Position numbers and translations under genes: made by a program. This document shows, in pieces, positions 46,376-58,312 of a stretch of 64,000 nt of DNA; within the stretch, counting starts at the first letter, position 1; each line of letters opens with the position of its first letter. The DNA is from Blumeriella jaapii (Eukaryota > Ascomycota > Leotiomycetes > Helotiales > Drepanopezizaceae). Below the pieces are notes generated by a model, which saw only the letters and a list, made by a program, of their open reading frames with translations, was not told where the DNA came from and searched no databases. The stretch is from contig VWND01000013.1 in the NCBI GenBank assembly GCA_009599575.1, forward strand, positions 186,001 through 250,000, written 5' to 3'.

Positions 46376-46964
46376 AGGTGTATGAAAAGAATCTATGGGT
46401 CAGGACGTCTGCATGGTGTGGCGTTGAGATGGAGCTGAGGGGAGGGCTTTGGTTTGGCGTTAAAAAGACTCTGCAAGCCAGCAGTCATGGGCATTTACAT
46501 GGAGTTGCGACACATGGGATGAATGGTACAGAACCTATCCAGGCAGATTCTATATGTTGACCTATGAACGGCGCCTCTTTCTCCATCCATCTCAAAACCT
46601 TGTGCCACAAAATCTTCCAGAGTGGCTTGAAATCCTTCAGACACACTCTTCTCAACCGAAACTTACATGTGTATCACTCTCTATCTGCTTGCACCTCGCT
46701 GGACGTGTTGTTGCTCTCGTCCGTCTGTTTTGACGGATCTGGAATTTCGCCTGCTCTCCGCCAATCAGATGGCTGCCCATGCTCACGCTAAAAATATCGA
46801 GCTAACAGCCGGCCGTTGAAGCTTCCAGTCGATCCAATCTTTCTTCTTCTTCTTCTTCTTCTCCTCCACCACATCTCACCACTTACATCTCAATACCTCG
46901 CATCTCAACAGTCCAGTCCGTCGCAAACCTCCTAAACACCAATCTACCAACCCGCACATCCAGT
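46376..46964. other. Intergenic spacer with TTC repeat
   Basis: The C1D 3' region and the promoter of the next gene. A (TTC)n tract lies at about 46,842-46,862, roughly 100 bases before the next ATG. No gene is seen. Confidence 0.5.
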
Positions 46965-47659
46965 ATGCCTCGTCAGTCCCGCTCCGGAGGTGGCAGCCGT
47001 GCGCCTCCATCCCGCCCGACCGTTCCTCAAAGACAAGTCGCTCCCCAGCAAATCCGACCAGCGACCACCGCCGCTCACCCGCCCGCGACGATGCCGCAGG
47101 CGCCTCCACCTGTCCAGCAAGGTTCTGGCGCTGGTAGCTTCTTGGGGAATGTTGCTCAGACTGCCGCGTACGTCCCTCCCGTTCATGGCCCCCTTTTCCT
47201 TCTTCTCTTTCGGAAGAAAGGATTGTTCGACGCCTATGTGGTAGATGGGCTGCAGAAAGCAGAGCGTACGTTGTACAATGATGCTAACACCGTGCGGAAT
47301 AGTGGTGTAGCAGCTGGCCATGCCATTACCAACATGATTTTTGGCGGCCGCTCTTCCGAGGCAGCTCCCGAGCAGGCCCAGCAAAACGCCGTTGCCAACA
47401 ACACGCAAGGAAACGAGCAGAGCAGCTGGGGGCAGAAGGCTTGCGATGCCGATGTCAAGCAGTTTACCACTTGCATGAACGAAAATCAAGGAAACATGCA
47501 GATTTGCGGCTGGTACTTGGAGCAGTTGGTAAATCCTCCTCCCTGCACTCTGGGGCACTCGATGAGTCCCGCGAATTGGAAGTGGACACTTGTCGGGATG
47601 AATGCTAATGGATCTGCGATATGTAGAAGGCGTGTCAACAGGCTGCTAGCCAATACTAG
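46965..47659 (+). CDS. MIX17: Twin CX9C mitochondrial protein (Mix17/CHCHD2-10-like)
   Basis: Three exons, 46,965-47,167, 47,303-47,528 and 47,627-47,659, 153 residues. The N-terminus is Pro/Arg/Gln-rich without acidic residues, like a weak mitochondrial presequence. It is followed by a Gly/Ala-rich hydrophobic stretch (SFLGNVAQTAAGVAAGHAITNMIFGG) and a CHCH domain with twin CX9C (C-DADVKQFTT-C and C-GWYLEQLKA-C). The second half of the second CX9C lies in the tiny last exon, which ends KACQQAASQY. Family members reside in the intermembrane space, are imported by Mia40 and affect respiration and cristae. The start codon follows a pyrimidine-rich leader. Confidence 0.92.
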
Positions 47660-48639
47660 ACAGTTGAAGGGACAGGATGAGAGAATTGCAGAAGTGCACA
47701 TGGGAGGCGAACCAAATGTATTATGCCCGAAATTTCTGAGGAGTAACGCCGCTCATCTGCATGGAATCACGGCTCGAACTGTACTTCAAGCATCACTTTC
47801 TGCCGTTCAATTATCGCATCACTTCTCTTACTTTCTTGCCCTGCCACCATAACTGTTCCACTTCGCAGTCGAGCGACCGAAGACTTGGCCAGCTAACAAG
47901 ATGCCCCAACAGGTCCGTTCGCAATTATTCCCCTAGGAATTGATCTTTTCCTACTGTTCTTGAAGTCCTCCACTCGGTCCAAAATGCCTGCTTTCCACTT
48001 GTCGCTTTTAATGATCTTCGATTCGTACTCGACGCTGTTTTCGTTGAAGCTTGATACCAGCCATTTTTTTCTATCTTTGATTCGTACAGCACATTATCGT
48101 TTGGGGCAGCTAGGTGATGTTGTTCTGTTGTCCCAGCGAAGATTTATTCAATTGGCTACCATGTTACGGGGAGCGGCCTATATATATAGATCTCCACATA
48201 GGCTCCCAGGCTTCGGCATGGCCGTCATCGTGGCCCAAAATAGAGCTTCCCACATGCCTACAGAAGCTACCAAAAGGTCTGACTGGTGGGATCATTCAAA
48301 ATCAAAATACATTACAGATCCCATACCAGACATCTGGGTAATAGTTCCAGCTCGTGCACGTCGCGATGGGCTCATGGCCCGGATCCAGCGGATTCGTGGC
48401 ACGAGCGCCCGTATCAAATCCTCCATTCCAGCACGGCTCTGCTTCAAAGATGGATGCTTTACAAAAGGAACATCAAAGGCACGCGGTTGGTATAGGCCAG
48501 GTTTCAAGACGATGGATTTTTGTTTTTGCGTTTAACCACCAGTTCGCAATAGTTCAACGCGACAAGAGTTGGTTATCGCATCTGTCACCGGCTCCTAGCT
48601 GTGGGCATCTTACCAAATTTGTGGCGTCAAACCGACACA
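47660..48639. other. Intergenic spacer
   Basis: A 191-codon plus-strand frame (47,960-48,535) has no domain or conserved feature, and I do not call it a gene. Nothing else is recognised. Confidence 0.45.
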
Positions 48640-51634
48640 ATGTCGCTATCGGGCTCACGTCTGAACAGTGAAAGGAGATCTGAGCTACTTCACGAGGTCA
48701 GGAGAGGCCATATCGCAGCTGTGGAGCTGTTTCTCAGGGAAGGTGTGGATGTCGAAACTAAAGATGAAAAAGGACGAACATTGTTGATGACAGCCGCGGT
48801 AAGTCCTTTCAAATTGCGGACTTTCTACTCTTCACGGCTGACTCTCGTGAAGTGGGAAGGCCACACGAATATCTGCGAGCTCCTCATGGCGAATGGCGCG
48901 GATGTCAAGGCTCGGGATGTTAGAAAGCGGACTGTTCTTCATCACTTGGCTGCTGACCGTCGGTGCGCTTGGGGAATGAATGTCGTCGAACTATTGTTGA
49001 AGCAAGAAGCATTCGCCTATGGACCTGCGACGAATCTGGTCGATGAGTCTGGCCGGACACCTGTAGGTCATGAAGGATCCCAGTCTATGCTGCTAGAAAC
49101 CGGCTTATCATGCTCCTCTCCCAGACCGTTCTCCTGAAGCCAGACTGCTGACTTCTCCATGCCATTCTAGCTTCATTGGGCTACTGCCACTGGTAAATAT
49201 CAACTGGCAGCACTGCTTCTCACCAAGTCGACCACAGATGTCAACGCAAAAGACCTTAAAAACAAGACTTGCCTGCATTTTGCCGCTTCACATGGCAGGG
49301 AGGACCTCACGAGATTACTTCTGATTAGAGGCGCCAACGTTCACAATAGAAGTGACGGTGACTGGACAGCACTACATCACGCATGCGAGGCAGGGTCCGA
49401 GGGCGTTGCGCGTCTGTTACTCGATGCTGGTGCGGACGTGAACTCGATACTCCGAAACGGACGGACGCCGCTCCACATCGCTGCTGACAATGGCCATCTG
49501 GCAACAGTTGCCTGCTTGGTTTCAAAGCAAGATACTAAACCAGATGTTCAAGATGTCTTTGGCCTCACAGCTTTCCATCTTGCGGCCCAACAGAAACACA
49601 TCAACTGCCTCAGTCTACTATCGCCATCCGCCCGCCTCCTGTCCGAAGATGAGATTGAAGCAGCGAAAGGGTTCGACGCGAATGTCGTTACATTTGGGGC
49701 TCCCTGTAATGAAAACAAAGTCCAACGGAGATCTATATACGGTGCGTTCAACGGCTCCCGCTGCCAACTGCCAAAAGAGTTTGCTAAAACCATACAGATC
49801 TGCTTTATAATCGCTACAACACGGTAAATGGGTCGACAGGAAAGCCTATCTGGCCATCGGAAAAATCGAGCGGCAAAGTCGAGTGGGTTCATCTGCCTGC
49901 AAACAACATTAAATGGGTTGAGCACTTGTTCAAGGTCACGTTCGTGGAAGATGGCGGCAACGATTTCAATAGTCTTCGTTATCTGGAGCAGACACTTGAT
50001 AACCAGCACCGCGGGCAGCAGACTCATTCCCATTTCATGAGGCCTTTATGCCAAACGAGAACGCCGACCGTCTTCCCGGGTGACAAGGAAAGGCAACCAA
50101 GCCTTCTTCCAGATGACAGTCTCCGTCCTTACGGCGGGGGCCAAGAGATCACTGTCATGTTCATGCCTTACTTGCACTACGAAACAGTGCAACGGCAAGC
50201 GGAGATGCAACGTGCAATTTCAGAAGCCGAGAGCCATTCCTCAAGAGTTCCCAGAGCGGCCCTTACACCGGACGAGGTGCTGATCCGAGCGCATCTGGCT
50301 ACGACGCCCCCTGCACTCAATATACGAAGAACACTAGATCAATGCTTCTATCAGAATACCGATACTCAATCACGCGACCAAGACCAAGTCGTATATCGTT
50401 ACCAGACGAGACATGGAAAGAAATCAGCAGCGAGCAAAGATCCGACAGTTATCATGGTAGACCAGTTGTGGATGTGGATCATCGACGACCATCGTTTAGT
50501 GACGGCGTTTCCACAGCGCTGGAAGCAGCCGCAGAACGACCCGTTAAACATCCTCGAGGGAATCATCGAGGACATCCACTCCAGATCTGGCGATCCCGTC
50601 ACGTCGGCCCGGGACATCGCCACCATTGTGGCAGAGCACTGTGCGTCGAGCGTCAACGATCGCGTGCGCAACGAGGAGCAGTACCAATTCTTCAGAATGT
50701 TTGAGTCGAGCATCGGACTCGTGAATGACCAGGAGACAAACCTCTTCGCCGAGTTCAACCAGGCTTCGGCCCAGGCTTCACTGTCGCTAGAGCGCAGCCG
50801 ACGAACGAGCCAGCTCTTCGACGACGATAGTTTCACCGCCGAGAACTTGGAGGCCATGGACAAGCTGTTGTCTATAGGCAATGAGACTCGCTTACTTACC
50901 GAGATCAAGGACATCCGCGATGAGCTGAGCATGCTTGCCAGGATCCTCGACGACCAGGTCAGTTACCCCCTTTTCTCGCTGTCTATCTCTCTATGAGATC
51001 GAAGAAGAGCCATCACTTGGAATGATGTCGAGCGAGACTTACTAACTTCTCATAGAGGGCGGTTCTCCCTGATCTGCGCGACGCGATCCGGCAAGGCCAT
51101 TGCTCGAGATTGAGCTACCGCGGCTACTTCCCCATGGAGCTCGACATGCGGTACAAGGACCAGATGCGGCAGATCGATACACACCTGCGCGACATCGAGC
51201 GCATGGACCGGCAAGCAGACCGCATCTACCGGTCTATCCTCGACGTGCTCGACCTCAAGCAGAAGCACGCGTCGAACACCAGCGTCTTCGAGACGCGGTT
51301 TGCGCGGCAGCAGGCCGAACGCGGCGCGGCGCAGAGCCAGATCCTCATGATCTTCACCATCGTCACCATCATCTTCCTGCCGCTGAGCTTCATCGCGGCA
51401 TTCCTGACGATCAACGTCAAGGAGTTTCAGACGGAGGACGGAGATAACTCGCTCAAGCTGGCCTTCGTGCTCAAGTGGGTGTTTGGCGTCGGCTTCTCGG
51501 TCGCTATACCTCTGATTGTCCTCGCGCTGAACCTGCAGAGGATCGTGGCGTTGATCAAGAGGATGAGGCTGAGGCTTGGAAGTCTACTCTGTGCTTCTCG
51601 GACAGACAAAAAGCATCATGAGGTCAAAGAGTAG
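48640..51634 (+). CDS. Ankyrin-repeat protein with CorA-like two-helix C-terminus
   Basis: Five exons: 48,640-48,798, 48,853-49,062, 49,171-49,741, 49,798-50,957 and 51,056-51,634; 892 residues with consistent phase. Residues about 10-300 hold ankyrin repeats (GHIAAVELFLREGVDVETKDEKGRT, GHTNICELLMANGADV, NGRTPLHIAADNGHLATVACLV). The middle (about 320-700) is a large domain with DQLWMWIIDDHRLVTAFPQRW, as seen in fungal CorA-like proteins. A coiled-coil stretch and two membrane helices (IFTIVTIIFLPLSFIAAFLTI and WVFGVGFSVAIPLIVLALNL) end the protein. True CorA channels carry GMN after helix 1; here the sequence is FLTINVKEF, so magnesium transport is doubtful. Such fusions are common in filamentous ascomycetes with unknown roles. 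Confidence 0.85.
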
Positions 51635-52238
51635 GGTCAGAGAGTAGCATTGACTATTTGTGCTCCAGCGCGAAAAGAAAATAATGGAGGAGGGAGGAAA
51701 AACATCTTCCCGGAGGCGTTAATCGTTTTCACTGACTATCGGTTAATAAAGCTACTTTCGTCTAAACACCCTTTGTATGCCGTATACTATTGGCCATGAT
51801 TGGAACAGAATTTGATCCGGAATTGAACGTACATATATCATCACCTGGAAATATGAAGCTATGTACTCTAAAGAAACCCTCACCTGCTCTCAAGTTCCGT
51901 GCTAGGGCTGACAGACCATCATCAACAACCATGTCGAGCTTGCTTCTTGTCCATGCGGGCTGAGTGAGACGTGTGTCACGAACCGACTTGAGGTTGTACA
52001 GACAGGGACAGATAGGTACAATCCGAGGTCACGCACGAGCTGTATCTGTTGCACGCCACTGAGCATAGGAACTAGTGGATTCTACCTTGTGCAGTGATCT
52101 GGATAGTGAACAAGTTTTGTTTTCTTAAAAGCGACTGATCCTCGGGGCGTTCTTCAGTCTCTCTGCCTCCAACCTTCCGAACACTTTCTGATCACTTGAA
52201 GTCGTTCATTTGTGTAGCATATTCAACTCGCCGACACC
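51635..52238. other. Intergenic spacer
   Basis: The end region of the ankyrin gene and the promoter of the FAD oxidase. No repeat or RNA is recognised. Confidence 0.5.
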
Positions 52239-53766
52239 ATGTGGAAGTCCTTGCTTCTTCCCCTTCTGCTGGCCGCGTTTGGCTCGCGAGTCGATGCGCT
52301 CAAGAAGGGAGCCCTGACAATCAACATCGTCAGTTCTCAGATCGATGATTACCTTGAATCAAATCCAAACCCATCCCGGTTTGGCGGAAGATACACTCCC
52401 GGCTGTGCACTCGCCGTACGCTTAGTCTCCCCTTGATATTCATCTACAATGTATCTCTAACTCCCGAACAGTGCGCTTTCCTCGACCACAGCCAGCCAGG
52501 CTCAGTGTCGTACCGTGACGAGCCCGCCTACGAGTTTGGAGAATCCAAGTATTGGTCTGTCCAGCAAGCGTCCGTCTTGCCAACCTGCCGCTTCTCACCC
52601 ACGAACTCGCTGGGTGTCTCGCTGGCCGTGCTGGCGGCCCGGGTCACGCATTGTCGCTTCGCGGTCAAGAGCGGAGGGCATGCTGCGTTCGCTGGGGCCT
52701 CGAACATTGACCGGGGCCTGACGATCGATCTTGTCAACCTCAACCAGATCACGGTTTCTGCTGACGAGAAGGAGACGGCCGTGGGCGCCGGGAACCTGTG
52801 GCTCGATGTGTACAGCGCGCTGCAACCCAAGGGGCTGGCGGTCATCGGCGGTCGAGTATCGGCCATTGGCGTCGGGGGGCTGACGCTGGGTGGAGGAATG
52901 TCTTTCTTCGGGGCGGTATGGGTGGGCGTGTGACAATGTCAATACCTACGAGGTGAGTTCCCAAGCTGCTGTATATCATGATCTAGTGCCAAATCTTCTC
53001 TTCCTAGGTGGTGTTTGCCGACGGTTCGATCAAGAACGTGACGCGCGCCTCACACCCAGATCTCTACTTTGCCCTCCGCGGCGGTGGAAACAACTTCGGG
53101 ATAGTGACCCGCTTCGACATGGTGACGTTTCCCCAAGGCGATCTCTGGGCCGGCTTCGACACCTACCTCTACAGCGACGAGACCTCGGCATCCTTCATCG
53201 ACGCCATGTACTGGCTGAACATCAACTCGCCGAGCGATCCCTACGCACAAGTCATTCTTGCATATGTGTACGCACCGTCGGTAGGAGGCTATGCCATGGC
53301 GCCGAGTCTGCAGTACGGCAAGCCGGTAGAGAAGCCGCCCATCTTACAGAACTTCACCAGCATCCCCGGGGCCGTGGCCAGCACGCTCCGAATCACCAAC
53401 CTCCCGGACCTGACGGTCGAGTTCAACGCTTCGAACCCAGGAGGTTTCCGGTACGTCTCTTCGCTTGCAGTACCCGTGGAAGCGAGGGCCCTGGTACCTG
53501 GCTGCTACGCGAGTGACTGACTGACTGACTGACTGACATGCCAATATAGCCAAACCTACTGGACGCTGACGACGAAAAACAGCGCCACGCTTATGACGCA
53601 GATGACCGCCATCTGGATGGAAGAAATCGACCGCGTGAAAGACGCCACCGACATCCTGCCCGCTCTCGTGCTGCAAGCGCTTCCCACAAACCTGCTCTCT
53701 CACTTCGGCAAGAACGGCGGCAACGCTCTCGGCGTCACGGCCGCCGACGGGCCGCTCATCCGTACG

Positions 53767-53845
<79 letters not shown>

Positions 53846-54165
53846 TCGTTCGTTTGTCCCTCTCACACACACCCACTCATCTTTATACGGGTGTAGTCGT
53901 CAACCTCGCCATCTCCTGGTCGTCCGCGGCAGACGACACGCGCATCTTCGCCGCAGCGCGCAACACCATCACGCGCGTGAAGCGGACCGCGCACGCCCAG
54001 GGCCTGGACCACCCCTTCTTGTACCAGAATTACGCCGCACTGGAGCAGGCCGTCTTCCCGAGCTACGGGGAGGGGAACCTGGAGAGGCTGAGGAAGGCGA
54101 GCAGGAAGTATGATCCGGAGGGTGTGTGGCAGAGATTGCAGCCGGGGTACTTTAAGCTGTTTTGA
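52239..54165 (+). pseudogene. Secreted FAD-linked oxidase (berberine-bridge type), frameshifted
   Basis: Exons 52,239-52,415, 52,472-52,952, 53,008-53,450, 53,550-53,761 and 53,897-54,165. It has a signal peptide (MWKSLLLPLLLAAFGSRVDA) and then a PCMH-type FAD domain with SGGHAAFAGASNI (His for covalent FAD), TVSADEKETAVGAG and GVGGLTLGGGMSFF. Past the break come GRYGWACDNVNTYE, a substrate domain with ALRGGGNNFGIVTRFD, and the berberine-bridge C-terminus LYQNYAALEQAVFPSYGE ending in RLQPGYFKLF. Exon 2 is 481 bases, not a multiple of three: at about 52,905-52,912 the frame shifts, consistent with loss of two bases in a TTCTTCTC-like run. The remainder is intact, so the lesion is recent or an assembly error. 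Intron 4 is mostly a CT microsatellite. Confidence 0.8.
53772..53841 (+). repeat. CT microsatellite in FAD oxidase intron 4
   Basis: About 35 CT units starting 10 bases after the 5' splice site GTACGC. It supplies a very long pyrimidine tract for the intron. Confidence 0.92.
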
Positions 54166-57100
54166 GCTCGGGGTCGGTGGAGTGAAGGGCGTTCGGTGGG
54201 AGTGGGCGTGGGGAGGTTGTGCCGAGAGGATGTGAGCAGGGACGTCGGTATGTTGTCGAGAGGTAAGTAAACAAATACCTTAAGCGAGGCGAGGCGAGGC
54301 GAACTTTGCAGGAGGGTTTCACGCCATGGCATCGTCTGGATTACACTGCACCCAACAGCTGTCCATCCTCGATCTAACCTCCTATGCACACTTGCGATGA
54401 TTCTAAACCGCCTCCCCATCTCTGATGTCAGGTCGATGCATGACCTCCTCCGCCCAAATGGACTCTCGATCAGCAAGATTTTCATCCCTATTCTCTACAG
54501 ACAGTTTTCCAACGCTGTGGCTTCTTTCCGTTTGGTTCCATGCCAATCTTTTCCTCCTCCTCTACATCATTCTTTCACTCTTTCCTGCTTTCCTGCTTCC
54601 TTCAGTCAAGTTCTACGGATAGGACTACGCAATGATTGGGTGGTGAGTGAGTGGGTGAGTGAGTAACACCACGGAAACCATCTACCATCTACAGACGCAC
54701 TGTACAGTACAGTACACTCCCCCCAGGCTCGCAGCTGGCTCGGCTATCCAAACAGAGAGAAAATCCGATGTCCTCCATCTCCCAAACCCGTTGCGCCTGA
54801 ATGGGCACAGAACGGACGAGTTGATAGACGAGCATGCACGCACAGATCAGCACACATGTGCTGCTGTACACAAGCCTCCCTCGATCTGTCCACCCAGCTC
54901 ACTCACAGCACGCGGCCTGATCCCGACGCAGAGAGTCTCACTCCCCAACGTCTGCTATCCCAGCGGGTGCTGTAAGTGAGTACTTACGTCCACCTCTTCG
55001 CAGGAAGCCGCCAGGTTTGGCGTGGGCTGTATTGTGTGCATACCTACGCTTGATACCCAGGCTCTACTATACATAGGCCCGCAAGAAACGAGAAGCAAGC
55101 GTGTACTACGGTAAGGGATGTGTCCCGATCCAAGACGTTGGGTGGACGCTGATCAACGGCTTGGACGTACAGTACTGCACATACAGCAGCAAGAGAGAAC
55201 CGACCTGGCTTCCGGGAAGAGGGGGCCAGTCTTCCCTTTTTGAAGTTCTGGCTCGAGAGCCTCACATGCCGGGTTACTTACAACATGCTCCCGAAACACA
55301 TGTGTTTTTCGCTTCCTTGGGGACTGTAGGATACAGTAGGAAAAATGTAATCATGAGAATAACGGGGATAAGAAACGTGCCGTTGACAGGCAGGCAGGCC
55401 ACGAACGTGCTTGCAGCCCCGAATGCAGTATCGAGGCGTATGCATCTCCTTTTCTTTCTTCTTCTTTTTTCTTTTTCTTTTCTCTTTTCTCTTTTGACAA
55501 ACCACGATCGAGAAAGACGTAGAGAACATTCCGAGTCTCTCTCTCATCTCGTGACATGCATGCACGCAGCTCCCTCGCAGCATCTGGACAAGCATTTCCC
55601 AACTCTTGATTCGGCTTGGCAAGTCTTTCCTTGTAGTCCTTTCTCTTTCCCATTCCCATTCCCATTTGCCATTGCCACGATAAAAAGCAACTTGATCGGT
55701 GTGACATTTTGGATCGCTCTGCTGTGCTTCGTCGGGTACTGTACTTTACATCCAATCCAGTGTAGATTTCGTAATCGAGAAACGGGAGGGGAGAGGGGGG
55801 AAGTAGATTTGGCCTCGCCATCGTGAATGGGACAGGGAGGGAAGATATCCGCCTTCCCACATATGTACTGTACTGTACTGTGTACTGTGTATGTACCAGG
55901 TCGTTGCCGCGCGTCAAAATGCTCGATTCAAACTCTTCAAACTCTACGCAATCTTTCGTACAGTACCAAGGCGCCGCGTTGCGTATAACGTGCTGAGTGT
56001 GGTATTGTACTGTGTTTGTACTCTATAGCTCCGTATGTACTGTACAGTACTGTACAAGTACGAGTACGAGTCTCGGTGTCAGGTAGGTACTTAGGTGAGT
56101 CAAAGTAGCTCGCGAAGTCGTCGCATTCGCAGGCCGTTTTTCAGCAGGGAAAAGAGGCAGGCATTATTTGAATTGCCTTTTTTTTTTTTTTTTTTTTTTC
56201 ATCCTTTTCCCTGCGCAAGGATGGTTCCTTTGGTTGATGCTTACCTGTGTAAGTACAGTATGTAAAGTAGGTACGTACTGAACTGCATGTACTGTACTGT
56301 ACATAGCGAGTGAGCGAGACGAGGAAGATGAGTCGAGTCGAAGATCCACTGTGGCTGTTCTACTCGGCGGGCGCGCTCGCGATCCCTTGTACAGTAGGTG
56401 CTGTAATTCTCTCCCATTTTCCAAGTCATGCACCAAAGACACATACATGCACATATACACGACCGATTTGTTAACCAGGGTTGAGAAAAACAAACGGCGG
56501 TTTCTGCCATGTTTGGTTCGTGATCTCCTCGTGTATCTGTCTGTATCTCCAAAGTGTGTCTCTTCTCACGTCCATCGATCTCCTGGTCGCCTCTGTAGGG
56601 GACCCCCGCAGCTGTCCTTGCCATACTTTCTGCTACGTAACTGGTTATGCCGAAGGGTCTCGCCTCTTGCCACATTGTTTCTATGTACTGTACATCCCCC
56701 AGGCCAGGAAGAAAAAGAATCCCGGTTGGATGTCCTCGGCGATATTTTTTTGGCATCGGCGTCAGTCGGCAGCTCGGGATCGATGATCAGATCCGGACTT
56801 GGTCTTTGAGCGAGGGAGGGGGGGTTGGCCAACTGGGGGTTTTGTTCGTGCGCTCGATCGCGCCCAGCAAATCATAATAGAGTAGGCCAGTCGTCGTGGC
56901 TCGGAGGCTCTTGTCAAGGAGACCCAAGGCTTTGTTAAGCAACTAAGCAACTTCCGCTTGCCATCATCGCAAGTATGTACAGTACTGTACTGTACATCGT
57001 AGGAGAAGAAAAGCAGATAGAAGGAGAGCTTTCCCATGCCTGTTTTTGGTCGGGTGGCTTTGGGTACGGCAGCAGCCTTCAGGTCTCTGCTTGGAAGTCT

Positions 57101-58312
57101 GTTTGGTTTCGCTTAGTCCCCGTTCCGATCTGAGGGCAAGATTGTCGTAACCTCAGATGGATCACGGGGTAGCGAGAGCTGTGTGTAAATGTCTTTCGGT
57201 CCAGGTTGTGTTTTTCGCGCTTGGATTCATTGCTCTGACGCTCACGGATGCAATAGTGTGAGCGTGGTGATGCTGATATCATCGTTCGTCGAATTGCTTC
57301 GCGCGCTAAGAATGATGCAGAGCCTCCGTGTCTCAGACCCGTCCAGTCGTCCGACTGTCCGCCGCTAAGTCTGGACGAACGGCGCTCGGAGAGGCTGAGA
57401 CTCAAGCATCCTTTCAAGCCTTTTGAATTTCGGATCGTTCGGATAATGTCTTCCTCGATGATCCTAACACTGACGTCGACGACTGCTACGACTACGACTA
57501 CGACTAAGGCCGGAAACGGACCAAGCAGAGACAGAGTCCACTGCCGGCAAGGTTCGAGATGCGAGACTCGAGACGAAGACGGTCAGAGAGATAGGTGGTT
57601 GTGATTCTCCTTCGCATTTCAGGGCCGGCTCGTGTATGTGTGTGTATGTGTAGTGTACGGCACACTGCAATGCGGCCTCCTTTACCGTGGAGAATAGCAT
57701 CAGATCTGCAGGGCAACTAGACTACATCGTACATTCATAGTTCGGTACTATGCGAAGTGGAGCCTCCCAACTCTTGTTTGGCTCCTTCGCTTGAGTCGCT
57801 TCGCACCCGGCGCGTGTGTTTATTTTGGCTTCCAAAAGAACTCCACTGTTTCAACGTTTCGTCGAGCCGGATAAGCCAATCCAAAGACCGGTGCTGACTC
57901 GCTTTGACGTGCCCCAGCGGATGATCGCCCATGTCAGGGTTCATAGAGCTTGGAGCCAGTGGCCAACCCTGGGATCCGCCCTCTGCCCTGACTGACTCCG
58001 CCTTCAAAACCATGTTGGACGCCCTGATGATGTCCCGGGGCCGAGTATTGTTTTTCAATATCCTCCTGAGCCCTGCCTGCCACCAGCATTCTCCGCTCCC
58101 TTTTCATTGTTCCCCTTTCCCTTGCCACGATCTTTTTTTTGTTCCTTTTGGGGGGGTACAATAACCACCATTTCATCCCGCAGGTCGTGGATGCGTGATG
58201 CTTCTCCCCGCCTAGGAAGGGAAAACAGAGAAGTAGACCGGTCCGCCCGTCGTCTCCCCCACCGCCGGACTCAGGCCTCGAGATCCGAGCAGGCTGCTCC
58301 AGCCGCTTGCCA
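54166..58312. other. Gene-poor region rich in TACTGTAC motifs
   Basis: Over 4 kb without a gene I can support. Frames such as plus 55,101-55,826 begin without ATG and run through simple sequence. The region is studded with GTACAGTAC/TACTGTAC motifs (clusters near 54,700, 55,865, 56,040, 56,260-56,305 and 56,975). A T run lies at 56,178-56,201. No LTR, inverted repeat or RIP-like AT bias is seen. Confidence 0.55.

Noticed and set aside
47960..48535. 191-codon plus-strand frame
   Set aside because: No domain, signal or splice context; it lies in the spacer between two well-defined genes.
55101..55826. 241-codon plus-strand frame
   Set aside because: Starts with GTG rather than ATG and runs across pyrimidine tracts and TACAGTAC motifs; no protein-like conservation.
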